The notes under the pieces are model-generated. The model was given only the letters and a program-made list of their open reading frames with translations, made no database searches and was not told where the DNA came from. This document shows positions 1 to 7,490 of a DNA stretch of 64,000 nucleotides, piece after piece (position 1 is the stretch's first letter; the number at the start of each line of letters is the position of its first letter). A program made the position numbers and the translations under genes. Source of the stretch: Sphingomonadaceae bacterium (GTDB lineage Bacteria > Pseudomonadota > Alphaproteobacteria > Sphingomonadales > Sphingomonadaceae); the NCBI GenBank assembly GCA_947477745.1, contig CANJUF010000010.1:1-64000 (forward strand), read 5' to 3'.

Positions 1-1
1 C

Positions 2-1435
2 CTGCCCGAATGGTTCGTCGCCTGTTATGGCGCGGCGCTGGCGGGCGCGGTCGTCACCCCGCTCACGGGCTGGGGGACCGGGCCGGAGCTGGAATTCGGC
101 CTCGCCGATTCGGGCGCAAGGCTTGCGATTGTCGATGACAAGCAACTGGCGAGCATTCTGCCACATGTCGATGCCTGTCCGGCGCTGGAGCGGGTGTTCG
201 TCACCCGCCACGAGGCGCCGCTGCCGGCAGACGCGCGTCTTGCCCGGCTCGAAGACGTGATCGGAACGCCGCACCAATGGGCAGCACTGCCGATGGGCAG
301 CCTTCCCGCCGCGGCCTTCGCTCCCGATGACGACGTGGCGATCCTCTATACCTCGGGCACCACTGGCAGACCCAAGGGCGCGGTCGCCACGCACCGTAAC
401 ATTCTCAACAACATCGGCGCGGTCGCGCTCCCGATCATGCGCGCGATGATGCGTTGGGGCGATCCGCTGCCACCGCCCGTCGATCCGCTCGATGCGCCGC
501 AGCGGGTGAACCTTTCCGCGGTACCGCTGTTCCATGCGACCGGCCTCGTCACCCAGTTGATCCTCGCGGCAAGCGGCGGCTTCAAGGTGGTGATGATGCC
601 GCGCTGGAACGCCAGCGAGGCCGTGCGCCTGATCGAGCGCGAGAAGGTCAACGTCACCGGCGGCGTGCCGACAATCGCCTGGCAACTGCTGGAGGAGGCG
701 GAAAATACCTCGGCTGATCTCTCCAGCCTAACTTCGATCGCTTATGGCGGCGCACCTGCCGCTGCCGAATTGACGCGGCGGCTCAAGGCGCGCTTTCCCG
801 CGATCCGCATGGGCACCGGCTGGGGCATGACCGAGACCCTCGCCACCTTCACCACCGCGAGCGGGATGGAATACGAGACCCGGCCCGAGACCGCCGGAAC
901 GCCGGTTCCCGGCAACATGCTGCAGATCCGCGATCCCGAAGACGGCGTCACCCTGTTGCCCTGCGGCGAAGTGGGCGAAGTCTGGGCGCGCGGACCGCAG
1001 GTCGTCACCCGATACTGGAACCGGCCCGAAGCCAGCGCCGAGACCTTCGTCGATGGCTGGCTGCGCACCGGCGATCTCGGCAAGCTGGATGAGGAGGGAT
1101 ACCTCACGCTGGTCGACCGCGCCAAGGACATGGTGATCCGCGGCGGCGAGAACATCTACTGCCTCGAGGTCGAGAACGCGATCTACGAGCATCCCGACGT
1201 CGTGGATGCTGCCGTGGTCGGCGTGCCGCATCAGGTGCTCGGCGAGGAGCCGGCGGCGGTGGTGCGGCTGGCTGCGGGCAGCAGCACCAGCGAAGACGAT
1301 CTCAGGCAGCACGTCGCCGCGCGCATCGCCAGGTTCAAGGTTCCGGTACGCGTGCTGTTCCTTGACGAGAACCTGCCGCGCAACGCCAATGGCAAGATCA
1401 TGAAGGGCGAATTGCGCGCGATGTTCGCGAAGTAA
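2..1435 (+). CDS. Class I adenylate-forming acyl-CoA ligase, 5' truncated by window edge
   Basis: The reading frame is open at the first base, so the N-terminus lies outside the window. About 477 residues are visible. The protein should activate a carboxylic acid to its acyl-CoA through an acyl-adenylate. The P-loop-like motif TSGTTGRPKGA, the GWGMTE segment, the hinge region GWLRTGDLGKLDEEGYL and the C-terminal catalytic lysine context PRNANGKIMK are all present, so the enzyme looks intact. The ORF track starts it at an internal methionine (194), but the upstream frame encodes normal family sequence (LPEWFVACYGAAL). The substrate is unknown. Two more ligases of this superfamily lie at 12342 and 52135. 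Confidence 0.93.
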   Translation: MPEWFVACYGAALAGAVVTPLTGWGTGPELEFGLADSGARLAIVDDKQLASILPHVDACPALERVFVTRHEAPLPADARLARLEDVIGTPHQWAALPMGSLPAAAFAPDDDVAILYTSGTTGRPKGAVATHRNILNNIGAVALPIMRAMMRWGDPLPPPVDPLDAPQRVNLSAVPLFHATGLVTQLILAASGGFKVVMMPRWNASEAVRLIEREKVNVTGGVPTIAWQLLEEAENTSADLSSLTSIAYGGAPAAAELTRRLKARFPAIRMGTGWGMTETLATFTTASGMEYETRPETAGTPVPGNMLQIRDPEDGVTLLPCGEVGEVWARGPQVVTRYWNRPEASAETFVDGWLRTGDLGKLDEEGYLTLVDRAKDMVIRGGENIYCLEVENAIYEHPDVVDAAVVGVPHQVLGEEPAAVVRLAAGSSTSEDDLRQHVAARIARFKVPVRVLFLDENLPRNANGKIMKGELRAMFAK

Positions 1436-1452
1436 GGCCGCCACAAGAAATC

Positions 1453-1466
1453 TTGCGCTGGATCAA
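1453..1466. promoter_or_regulatory. FNR/FixK-type box TTGCGCTGGATCAA
   Basis: The 14-mer matches the TTGAT-N4-ATCAA anaerobox, with a perfect right half and TTG conserved on the left. It is centred about 62 bp upstream of the GTG chosen for the Crp/Fnr gene, suggesting autoregulation. An exact copy occurs at 50712-50725 and a one-base variant at 2226-2239. The box lies inside the longer ORF-track version of the regulator gene, which argues against that version's TTG start. Confidence 0.65.
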
Positions 1467-1521
1467 GGACCGGCCAACCGATCCTCTCCCATCACCCGCA
1501 TATGGTGTGCGGACAGGTATC

Positions 1522-2214
1522 GTGAATTTGGCTCAAGGCCTTGACCGTTTCGGTCTTGCCGTCGGTGGAGCGATCGCGCCGATCCGCGAGCGGCTACGCC
1601 CTTTCGCCCGTCACCAGAGGACCGCACAGGGCGCCGCCGCCGCGCTTGGGCCGGAACGCGATCATCTGGTCTACATGCTCGACGGCCATGCCAAGCTCGT
1701 CGCGCGCACGCCCGGCGGCCAAGACCGGATCGTCGCCTTTCATTGCGCTGGCGATCTCGTCACCGTGCCGGCGGCGGGGCTTCACGCCTATGCGCTCGCG
1801 GCGATCCGCGATTGCAACCTTCTCGCCTTCGGGCGCACCGAACTCCTCGCGGCGGTACGCGACGATCCGGCAATGCTTGAAGCCGTGTTCAATCAGGTCA
1901 TCGACGGTCTGGAGCGCTGCCGCGAGAATGCCGTCAATCTTGGCCGCAAGAGCGCCAGCAAACGCGTCGCGAGTTTTCTTCTGACCATGGCGAAACGGGG
2001 CGGACAGGGGGCGGGCGACGCACCGGTCGTCGAGCTGCCGATGTCGCGCCGCGATGTGAGCGATTACCTTGGCCTGACTATCGAGACGATCAGCCGCCAG
2101 ATCAGCGAGATGCGCAAGCTGGGGCTGATCGCCACGCCCAGCCGCAGCCGCGTCCAGCTGCTCGATTGCGAAGCGCTCAAAGCGCGCGCCAATCATTTCG
2201 CAGGTGCGGAATAA
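1522..2214 (+). CDS. Crp/Fnr family transcriptional regulator, FixK-like
   Basis: This is a 230-residue regulator with an N-terminal cyclic-nucleotide-binding-like beta barrel (about 35-120), a dimerisation helix and a C-terminal winged HTH. The HTH holds LPMSRRDVSDYLGLT and the recognition helix ETISRQISEM. The E-x-x-S-R pattern is the one FNR proteins use to read TTGAT half sites. I see no N-terminal cysteine cluster for a 4Fe-4S centre, so it looks more like FixK or Dnr than oxygen-sensing FNR. I prefer the GTG at 1522, preceded by GGACAGG, over the upstream TTG at 1453, which falls within an FNR-type box. It sits beside relic cbb3 oxidase genes, the usual partners of such regulators. Confidence 0.88.
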   Translation: MNLAQGLDRFGLAVGGAIAPIRERLRPFARHQRTAQGAAAALGPERDHLVYMLDGHAKLVARTPGGQDRIVAFHCAGDLVTVPAAGLHAYALAAIRDCNLLAFGRTELLAAVRDDPAMLEAVFNQVIDGLERCRENAVNLGRKSASKRVASFLLTMAKRGGQGAGDAPVVELPMSRRDVSDYLGLTIETISRQISEMRKLGLIATPSRSRVQLLDCEALKARANHFAGAE

Positions 2215-2225
2215 TTTCCTCGAAA

Positions 2226-2239
2226 TTGCGCTCGATCAA
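2226..2239. promoter_or_regulatory. FNR/FixK-type box TTGCGCTCGATCAA
   Basis: This second anaerobox is one base different from the box at 1453 and starts 12 bp after the regulator's stop codon. In related genomes this position would be the promoter of the ccoNO(Q)P oxidase operon. Here the box is followed within about 50 bp by broken ccoI sequence, so it appears to be the surviving promoter element of a deleted operon. It may still drive the downstream ccoS. Confidence 0.6.
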
Positions 2240-2288
2240 TACGTGCCGGGTGCCTGGGGCGTAATCCGGACGCGACGTTTCCAGCAGG

Positions 2289-2634
2289 GGTACCCAGAAC
2301 CGCAGCCGCTATGTCCGGATCGCCGACCGTGCCTCGAAGATCTATGCCCCGGCGGTGCATACGCTTGCGGCGGTCAAGCGAAGTGGGGCTTCAGGCGGCC
2401 GACATGGTCTTCGTGCAGGCCTCGCTCATGGCGCTGCCGCGCGCGGTCGCGGCTTCGCGCCGGACCATGGCGGTCGTGCGCCAGAACTTCGTGCTCGCCA
2501 TCGGCTATAACGTGCTCGCGGTTCCGCTGGCGATGGCAGGCATGGTCACGCCCTTGATCGCGGCGGCGGCCATGTCGATCAGCTCACTGATCGTCATCGC
2601 CAATTCGCTGCGGCTGGTGAGGGCAGCGCGATGA
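2289..2634 (+). pseudogene. ccoI: Relic of CcoI/FixI copper-transporting P-type ATPase
   Basis: Two fragments of a CcoI-type heavy-metal ATPase remain in different frames. The first (from about 2298) reads NRSRYVRIADRASKIYAPAV, which matches the membrane segment that follows the A-domain. The second, in the next frame (from about 2374 to the stop at 2634), reads EVGLQAADMVFV and then RTMAVVRQNFVLAIGYNVLA, the C-terminal hinge and last two membrane helices. The transmembrane CPC motif, the DKTGT phosphorylation loop and the ATP-binding domain are missing, so the gene cannot work. The junction lies near 2365-2385. The stop overlaps the ccoS start as ATGA, the normal ccoIS arrangement. Confidence 0.8.
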
Positions 2635-2774
2635 CCGGGCTGCTGCTGCTCGTCCCGATCGCACTGCTGCTTGGCCTCAGCGGCCTCGCCGCGTTCTTCT
2701 GGGCGCTGCGCGACGGCCAGTTCGAGGACCCCGACGGCGCTGCGGCGCGCATCCTGATCGAAGATGAGGATTAG
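2631..2774 (+). CDS. ccoS: cbb3-type cytochrome oxidase assembly protein CcoS
   Basis: This 47-residue ORF is absent from the track because of its size. It has one N-terminal membrane helix (about 3-25, LLLLVPIALLLGLSGLAA), then the CcoS hallmark FFWALRDGQFEDPDG and a short acidic tail ending RILIEDED. CcoS is needed for cofactor insertion into cbb3 oxidase, a high-affinity terminal oxidase of the inner membrane. Its ATG overlaps the stop of the relic ccoI. The reading frame is intact although its partners (ccoN, O, P, G, H and most of I) are absent here, so it is probably functionless unless a second cbb3 locus exists elsewhere. Confidence 0.85.
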   Translation: MTGLLLLVPIALLLGLSGLAAFFWALRDGQFEDPDGAAARILIEDED

Positions 2775-2899
2775 AACGACCGGCTCAATTCGCCGGGGCG
2801 ATTGGCAAATTTGTCGACGCGCAATATCGCGGTCTGGTGAATTCTGTTACAAGCAGGCACACAGCGCCTCAAGGCGATTCCGGTGCGGGAGAAAAACCA

Positions 2900-4210
2900 A
2901 TGCAAGTCAATGATATGGTCCTCGTCAGCGTTGACGATCACAACATCGAACCGCCCGAGGCTTTCCTGCGCCACTGGCCCAAGGACCGGCTCGAGGAAGC
3001 GCCCAAGGTCATCAACCGCAACGGCAAGGACGCCTGGTTCTTCAAGGGCAAGATTCATCCCACCTGCGGGTCGAACGCGGTGGTCGGCCGTCCGCTCGAG
3101 GAATATGGGCTCGAACCCACCCGCTTCGACCAGATGCGCAAGGGCTGCTATGATCCCGCCGCGCGGATCGACGACATGAACGTCAACGGCGTGTTCGGCT
3201 CGGTCAATTTCCCGACCTTCCCGCAGTTCGCGGGGGCGACCTTCATCAACGATCCGGGCGAACTGTCGCTGATCGCGACGCGCGCCTACAACGACTGGCA
3301 CATCCTCGAATGGTGCGCCCATGCGCCCGGCCGCCTGCTGCCTTGCGCGATCCTGCCGCTGTGGGACATGGACGAGACCATCAAGGAAGTGAAACGCGTC
3401 TCCGCTCTCGGCGTCCACGGCATTACTTTCCCCGACAACCCGGTGCGGCTCAACCTTCCTTCGATTCACAACGAGTACTGGGAACCGCTTTGGCAGGCGC
3501 TGGTCGATCACGACATCCTGATCAACTGCCACATCGGCAGCGGCGAATCCGCGCCGCATGCCTCGCCCGATTCGCCGATCTCGGCGTGGATCACGACCAT
3601 GCCGATCTCGATCGTCAACGCCACGGCGGACTGGCTCTATTCGCCGATGTGGAAGAAATATCCGGATCTTCGCATGGCGCTTTCCGAAGGCGGCATCGGC
3701 TGGATCCCCTATTTCCTCGAACGCGCCAACTTCACCAACGAGCGGCACGGCCTTTGGACCAATGTCGACTTCGCCGGCGAAAAGCCAAGCGACGTGTTCA
3801 ACCGCCATTTCTACACTTGCTTCCTCGACGATGTGGCCGGGCTCGAAATGCTGCATCACATGAACGAGGATCATGTGACGTGGGAGTGTGACTATCCGCA
3901 TTCGGACACGCTGTGGCCCAATTGCCCCGAGCGCCTGCTGCAAACGATGCAGCACCTCACCGATGAGCAGATCGACAAGATCACGCACAGGAACGCGCTG
4001 ACCGCATTCCGTTCCGACGCGATTGCGCAGAATGGCGGGCGCGAGAATTGCACCGTCGGCGCGCTGCGCGCTCAGGCGGGCCATGTCGACACTACCCCGC
4101 GCGAAGGTCTGGGCGGCGCCACGATCGAGGCGACCGGCACGGCGGCAGGCGGCAAGCCGATCGTCACCTCGGGCGACATGGCGCGGATCATGATCGGCGC
4201 TTACGACTGA
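2900..4210 (+). CDS. Amidohydrolase family 2 (ACMSD-like TIM barrel) protein
   Basis: The 436-residue protein belongs to the Amidohydro_2 group, metal-dependent TIM-barrel hydrolases or decarboxylases related to ACMSD. The N-terminal metal motif reads SVDDHNIEPP (about residue 10-19), a mid-barrel histidine lies in NCHIGSGE (about 209), and the late aspartate lies in CDYPHSD (about 330). I choose the ATG at 2900, preceded by GCGGGAGAAAAACC, rather than the track start at 2837. It is monocistronic, between the ccoS relic and a REP-like element. Two further family members lie at 11006 and 14056. The substrate is unknown; decarboxylation or hydrolysis of an aromatic or CoA-derived intermediate is possible. 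Confidence 0.88.
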   Translation: MQVNDMVLVSVDDHNIEPPEAFLRHWPKDRLEEAPKVINRNGKDAWFFKGKIHPTCGSNAVVGRPLEEYGLEPTRFDQMRKGCYDPAARIDDMNVNGVFGSVNFPTFPQFAGATFINDPGELSLIATRAYNDWHILEWCAHAPGRLLPCAILPLWDMDETIKEVKRVSALGVHGITFPDNPVRLNLPSIHNEYWEPLWQALVDHDILINCHIGSGESAPHASPDSPISAWITTMPISIVNATADWLYSPMWKKYPDLRMALSEGGIGWIPYFLERANFTNERHGLWTNVDFAGEKPSDVFNRHFYTCFLDDVAGLEMLHHMNEDHVTWECDYPHSDTLWPNCPERLLQTMQHLTDEQIDKITHRNALTAFRSDAIAQNGGRENCTVGALRAQAGHVDTTPREGLGGATIEATGTAAGGKPIVTSGDMARIMIGAYD

Positions 4211-4218
4211 GGGATTTT

Positions 4219-4303
4219 CGTCATTGCGAGGGGGCTTCGGCCTCCGAAGCAATCCAGGGCGGTTTGCACTGCTCTGGATTGCTTCGCTTCGCTCGCAATG
4301 ACG
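4219..4303. repeat. REP-like intergenic palindromic repeat, copy 1
   Basis: The element begins CGTCATTGCGAG and ends CTCGCAATGACG, with internal GAAGCAATCCAG and CTGGATTGCTTCG, forming a long imperfect hairpin. A second copy lies at 41223-41305. It fills the space after the amidohydrolase and before the convergent DUF1499 gene, and could act as a transcript-end hairpin. This family of repeats is common and dispersed in proteobacterial genomes. Confidence 0.85.
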
Positions 4304-4328
4304 AAGTTTGTGTCTCCTGAGGTTGGGC

Positions 4329-5069
4329 TCAAGCCCCCTTCAAATCCGCCAGAAACGCCCTCACGCGGTTGGCATTGTAGCCCAGATCGCCCACCCCGAC
4401 GCGGCTGACCGAGCGCATGTCGACCACGCTGTCCTTGCCGTCAGCGCTGGGCCGCACGCGCAGCACGACATCGTCGTTGAAGCGGATCCAGGCGGCATAG
4501 GCGGTCGCCTCCAGCCTTCCTGACGCCGGATCGGCCTTGGCAATCTTCCAGCCGCGCGCTTTCGCCAGCCTTTCCGCATCGGCGATCACCGCCGCTACCG
4601 GCTTGCCCAGCGTGATCGGCTTGAGGTCGGGGAAAGCCTTGGCGTGGATCGCGCGCCAATTTTCGACCGTTTCGACGCCGACCAGGTTGTCCTTGCGCAC
4701 TTCGAGCACTTGAAATGCCGGAGGATCGGTAAGATCGGTCGATGCGTCGTGAAGCGGCGGATATTTGGACGCAGGCACGACAATGGTCAGTACAACGCCG
4801 AGCAGCGCGGCCGCGGGAATCACGCCGGTCAGCGCCTTGCGCGCCGCGCCGGGGGCGGGCCGCCGCCAGGCGATCAGCAGCGTGATCAGGCCGATGACCA
4901 GCGCGAGCAGCGCGGCGAGAATGCCGAAGGTCAGGCCCATGAAGCCGGTCATCTTGGGAATCAGGTCGTTACGGGCGAGGGTGGTGCCAACGATCGCCAG
5001 AAGGACCGCGCCAATACCGAGCACGCGCGCCAGTCCTCCAAGCCGCTGCGACCAGGTTTTTCCTTGCAT
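4329..5069 (-). CDS. DUF1499 membrane protein
   Basis: The 246-residue protein has three predicted N-terminal membrane helices (roughly 13-30, 36-62 and 73-92), followed by a soluble DUF1499 domain from about residue 115 to the end. The function of DUF1499 is not established. I start it at the ATG at 5069, preceded by GGCGAGGGAGATTAGCC; the longer track ORF reads antisense-frame sequence of the next gene. It lies 35 bases after the radical SAM gene on the same strand, so it is probably the last gene of that operon. The downstream side is a REP-like repeat. Confidence 0.82.
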   Translation of the reverse strand: MQGKTWSQRLGGLARVLGIGAVLLAIVGTTLARNDLIPKMTGFMGLTFGILAALLALVIGLITLLIAWRRPAPGAARKALTGVIPAAALLGVVLTIVVPASKYPPLHDASTDLTDPPAFQVLEVRKDNLVGVETVENWRAIHAKAFPDLKPITLGKPVAAVIADAERLAKARGWKIAKADPASGRLEATAYAAWIRFNDDVVLRVRPSADGKDSVVDMRSVSRVGVGDLGYNANRVRAFLADLKGA

Positions 5070-5104
5070 GGCTAATCTCCCTCGCCAGATACTCGCACGA
5101 AGCG

Positions 5105-6082
5105 CTACGCCGAGCAACTCGCTCCACCAAGCACGCAGAACCGGGCGCAATGCGGGTGGTTGAGCCGGACCGGACTGGACGCTTCGGCCAGACTGTCGCC
5201 CAGGTCGAACCCGGGCGCGTAAGGCAGCAGCGTGCAGGCCGCGACGCGCGGGGCGCTCTCGCCCTTGCGGTGCACGACCATGCGGCTGGTTGCGCACATC
5301 ACATCTCCGGGCGACTTGCCGAGGATGCTCCAGCAATCGGTGGTGATTTCGGCGATGTCGGCGCGGGCATCCATTTCGGGAAACAGCACCAGTCGGGCCG
5401 GGTCGTACGCATCGATGGGGAGGCCGCGCTCGGCAAACAGCGCCGCATAGCCCGCGCGTGCCTGTGTCTCGCTTTCGTGCGGGAGGAGCCGCCCGGCGAC
5501 AGCAATGGAAAACCGGTTTGCGGCGAGCCAGCCGAGGCCGTCAAGCGCCGCAACCCATGATCGCGCGCCGCGTTCGGCTTCGTGGATTTGCTTAGTGTAA
5601 TGATCGAGGCTGACCCGCAAGGTGAGGCGCGCGCCATGCCGTTCGCGCAGGGCCAGCAGCGCAGCTTCGCGGTGCCGCATCGGCTTCATCGCATTGGTCA
5701 GCACCAGAACCTCGAATCCACGCGAAAGTGATCCATTAAGCATCTGCATAATATCGGGATTCATGAAAGGCTCCCCGCCGGTAAAGCCGATTTCACGGGT
5801 CGGCAGCTTGTCGGCCGCGACTTCGTCAAGGAACCGCGCAACATCGGCTGAGGCGAGGTAAACCAGCGCGTCGTTGCTGGGGCTGCTCTCGATATAGCAG
5901 GCCTTGCAGGCAAGGTTGCACAAGGTTCCGGTGTTGAACCACAGCGTTTCGAGCGCGGCCAGAGGCACCCACGCCCGCTCGCTGCCGTCGAGAGTGCGCA
6001 GCGGATCGCTGAACTTGCCCGGCGCAAGGCTCGGCGCATCGGGCACAAAGGGTGACAGGTTCACCGACCGATCCTGCGGCAT
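5105..6082 (-). CDS. Radical SAM protein
   Basis: The 325-residue protein carries the 4Fe-4S cluster motif CNLACKAC (CxxxCxxC), followed by YIESSPSND. It also has the FTGGEPFMNP glycine-rich motif for S-adenosylmethionine binding. A C-terminal cysteine-containing segment (CARFCVLGG) could hold an auxiliary cluster. It should generate a 5'-deoxyadenosyl radical, but the substrate is unknown. The ATG at 6082 overlaps the flavoprotein gene by 22 bases; a GTG at 6064 would give a 4-base GTGA overlap and is an equally good start. The long track ORF to 6724 is a shadow of the upstream gene. Linked glycosyltransferases suggest a modified-sugar pathway. Confidence 0.87.
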   Translation of the reverse strand: MPQDRSVNLSPFVPDAPSLAPGKFSDPLRTLDGSERAWVPLAALETLWFNTGTLCNLACKACYIESSPSNDALVYLASADVARFLDEVAADKLPTREIGFTGGEPFMNPDIMQMLNGSLSRGFEVLVLTNAMKPMRHREAALLALRERHGARLTLRVSLDHYTKQIHEAERGARSWVAALDGLGWLAANRFSIAVAGRLLPHESETQARAGYAALFAERGLPIDAYDPARLVLFPEMDARADIAEITTDCWSILGKSPGDVMCATSRMVVHRKGESAPRVAACTLLPYAPGFDLGDSLAEASSPVRLNHPHCARFCVLGGASCSA

Positions 6083-7473
6083 TTCGCGACCAGTCGCGCC
6101 ATGCGTTTGGGCCACTTGCCGAATACGGTGGGCTCCCAGGCAGCGAAGGCGGCCTGCTTCGAAATGTCGGCGCGCGTCGGGTAGGCGACGATTGCCGAAC
6201 CCATCGCAAAGGTCGAAGCCTTGCCCGCGATCACCTGCGACCACGGCAGCAGCAGCTCGCCCGCATGCTCGCCCACCGCTGTCGCGCCGAGCACCTTGCG
6301 GCCCTTCATCACCAGCTTGAGGAAGCCCTGTGACGCGCCTTCGCAAACCGCACGGTCGTTGTCCGCGAATTGCTGGCGCACGGCATGCACCTTGTCGCCA
6401 TGCTGCGCGCGCGCTTCGGTCTCGGTCATTCCGATCTGCGCCAGTTCGGGCGAAGTGTAGGTGCAGTGAGGCAGCGCCGAGAAATCGGCCTTTGCCGGAA
6501 TGCCCAGCGCAATCTCCAGCGCGGCGTTCGAGCCTTCGTAGCCCGAGACATGCGTGAAGCGCGGACCTGCCCGGCAATCGCCGATGGCGTAGATCCGCTT
6601 GTTGGACGTGCGGCGGCGCGCGTTGACCAGGATGCCGTCCTTGCCGGTCTCGACCCCAGCCTTGGCAAGATCTAGCCTTTCGATATTCGCCTTGCGCCCC
6701 GCAGCGACAAGCACATGGCTGCACGGGATCGTCTCGCCCCCGTTGCAGGTCAAATGCAGGTCTGTCCCGGTGCCGTCGCAGCGCGTTACTTCGCCCGAAA
6801 CGAAGCGCACGCCTTCGGCCTCCAGCCGCGCCTTGACCAGTTCGGCGGCCTCCTCGTCGTCGCGTTCGAGCGGCCGGGCAAGAGCGATCACCGTCACCTC
6901 GCTGCCGAGACGGCGAAACGCCTGCGCCATCTCCATGCCGATGCCGCCTGCGCCGATGATCGCGAGGTGGCGCGGCAACTCGTTGATCGCAAAAAGGTTT
7001 TCGTTGGTCAGGACCGGAACCTTGCCGATCCCGTCTATCGGGGGAATCATCGGCTGAGAGCCGGTGGCGATCACGATCCGCGGGGCGCGCAGCAAACGCT
7101 CGCAGACTTGCAGGCTATCTCGCGATACGAAGCTCGCCCGTGCGCAGATCACCTCGATGCCCATGGCCTCGAACCGCTCCTGCGAATCGTGATGTTCGAT
7201 CGCCGCGATGGAATTTTCAATGTGTTTTCTGACGCTTGCCCAGTCAATCGAGGCCTTGCTGAGGCCAACGCCGAGCCGCTCGCCCTGCTGCGCCGCACGC
7301 TCTGCTGCGGCAAGCAGCGCCTTCGATGGCACGCATCCGGTGTTGAGGCATTCGCCGCCCATCGCGCCTTGTTCGATCAGCGCGACCGAGAGGCCAAACA
7401 GCGCGCAGCCGCCCGCCGCCGTCAGGCCGGCCGCGCCTGCGCCGATAACAATGGCGTCATGGGTGTATTTCAT
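6061..7473 (-). CDS. MerA-like FAD/NAD(P) disulfide oxidoreductase
   Basis: The 470-residue flavoprotein opens with the FAD Rossmann motif GAGAAGL and has the redox-active disulfide GGECLNTGCVPSK. It has a second dinucleotide motif (GAGGIGMEMA) and the FAD-contact segment YAIGDC. It lacks an N-terminal HMA domain and the C-terminal CC pair of true mercuric reductases. Where lipoamide dehydrogenases carry the catalytic histidine, it reads AYPTRADI. It is therefore an uncharacterised two-dinucleotide-binding oxidoreductase, not a proven MerA or Lpd. It is translationally coupled to the radical SAM gene and sits 17 bases after the glycosyltransferase gene. Confidence 0.88.
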   Translation of the reverse strand: MKYTHDAIVIGAGAAGLTAAGGCALFGLSVALIEQGAMGGECLNTGCVPSKALLAAAERAAQQGERLGVGLSKASIDWASVRKHIENSIAAIEHHDSQERFEAMGIEVICARASFVSRDSLQVCERLLRAPRIVIATGSQPMIPPIDGIGKVPVLTNENLFAINELPRHLAIIGAGGIGMEMAQAFRRLGSEVTVIALARPLERDDEEAAELVKARLEAEGVRFVSGEVTRCDGTGTDLHLTCNGGETIPCSHVLVAAGRKANIERLDLAKAGVETGKDGILVNARRRTSNKRIYAIGDCRAGPRFTHVSGYEGSNAALEIALGIPAKADFSALPHCTYTSPELAQIGMTETEARAQHGDKVHAVRQQFADNDRAVCEGASQGFLKLVMKGRKVLGATAVGEHAGELLLPWSQVIAGKASTFAMGSAIVAYPTRADISKQAAFAAWEPTVFGKWPKRMARLVAKCRRIGR

Positions 7474-7490
7474 GGCCTCGCTCTAAGCCC

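Noticed and set aside
1453-1521. TTG start of the Crp/Fnr gene in the track
   Set aside because: The TTG belongs to an FNR-type box and has no ribosome site, whereas the GTG at 1522 has GGACAGG upstream and fits family length.
2771-4252. A 493-codon minus-strand ORF
   Set aside because: It is the antisense frame of the amidohydrolase at 2900 and shows no recognisable domain.
5105-6724. A 539-codon version of the radical SAM protein
   Set aside because: The first 200 or so residues are a frame-shifted reading of the flavoprotein gene; family sequence begins at the ATG at 6082 or GTG at 6064.
6061-7473. Calling the flavoprotein mercuric reductase (merA)
   Set aside because: No HMA domain, no C-terminal CC pair and no mer genes nearby.
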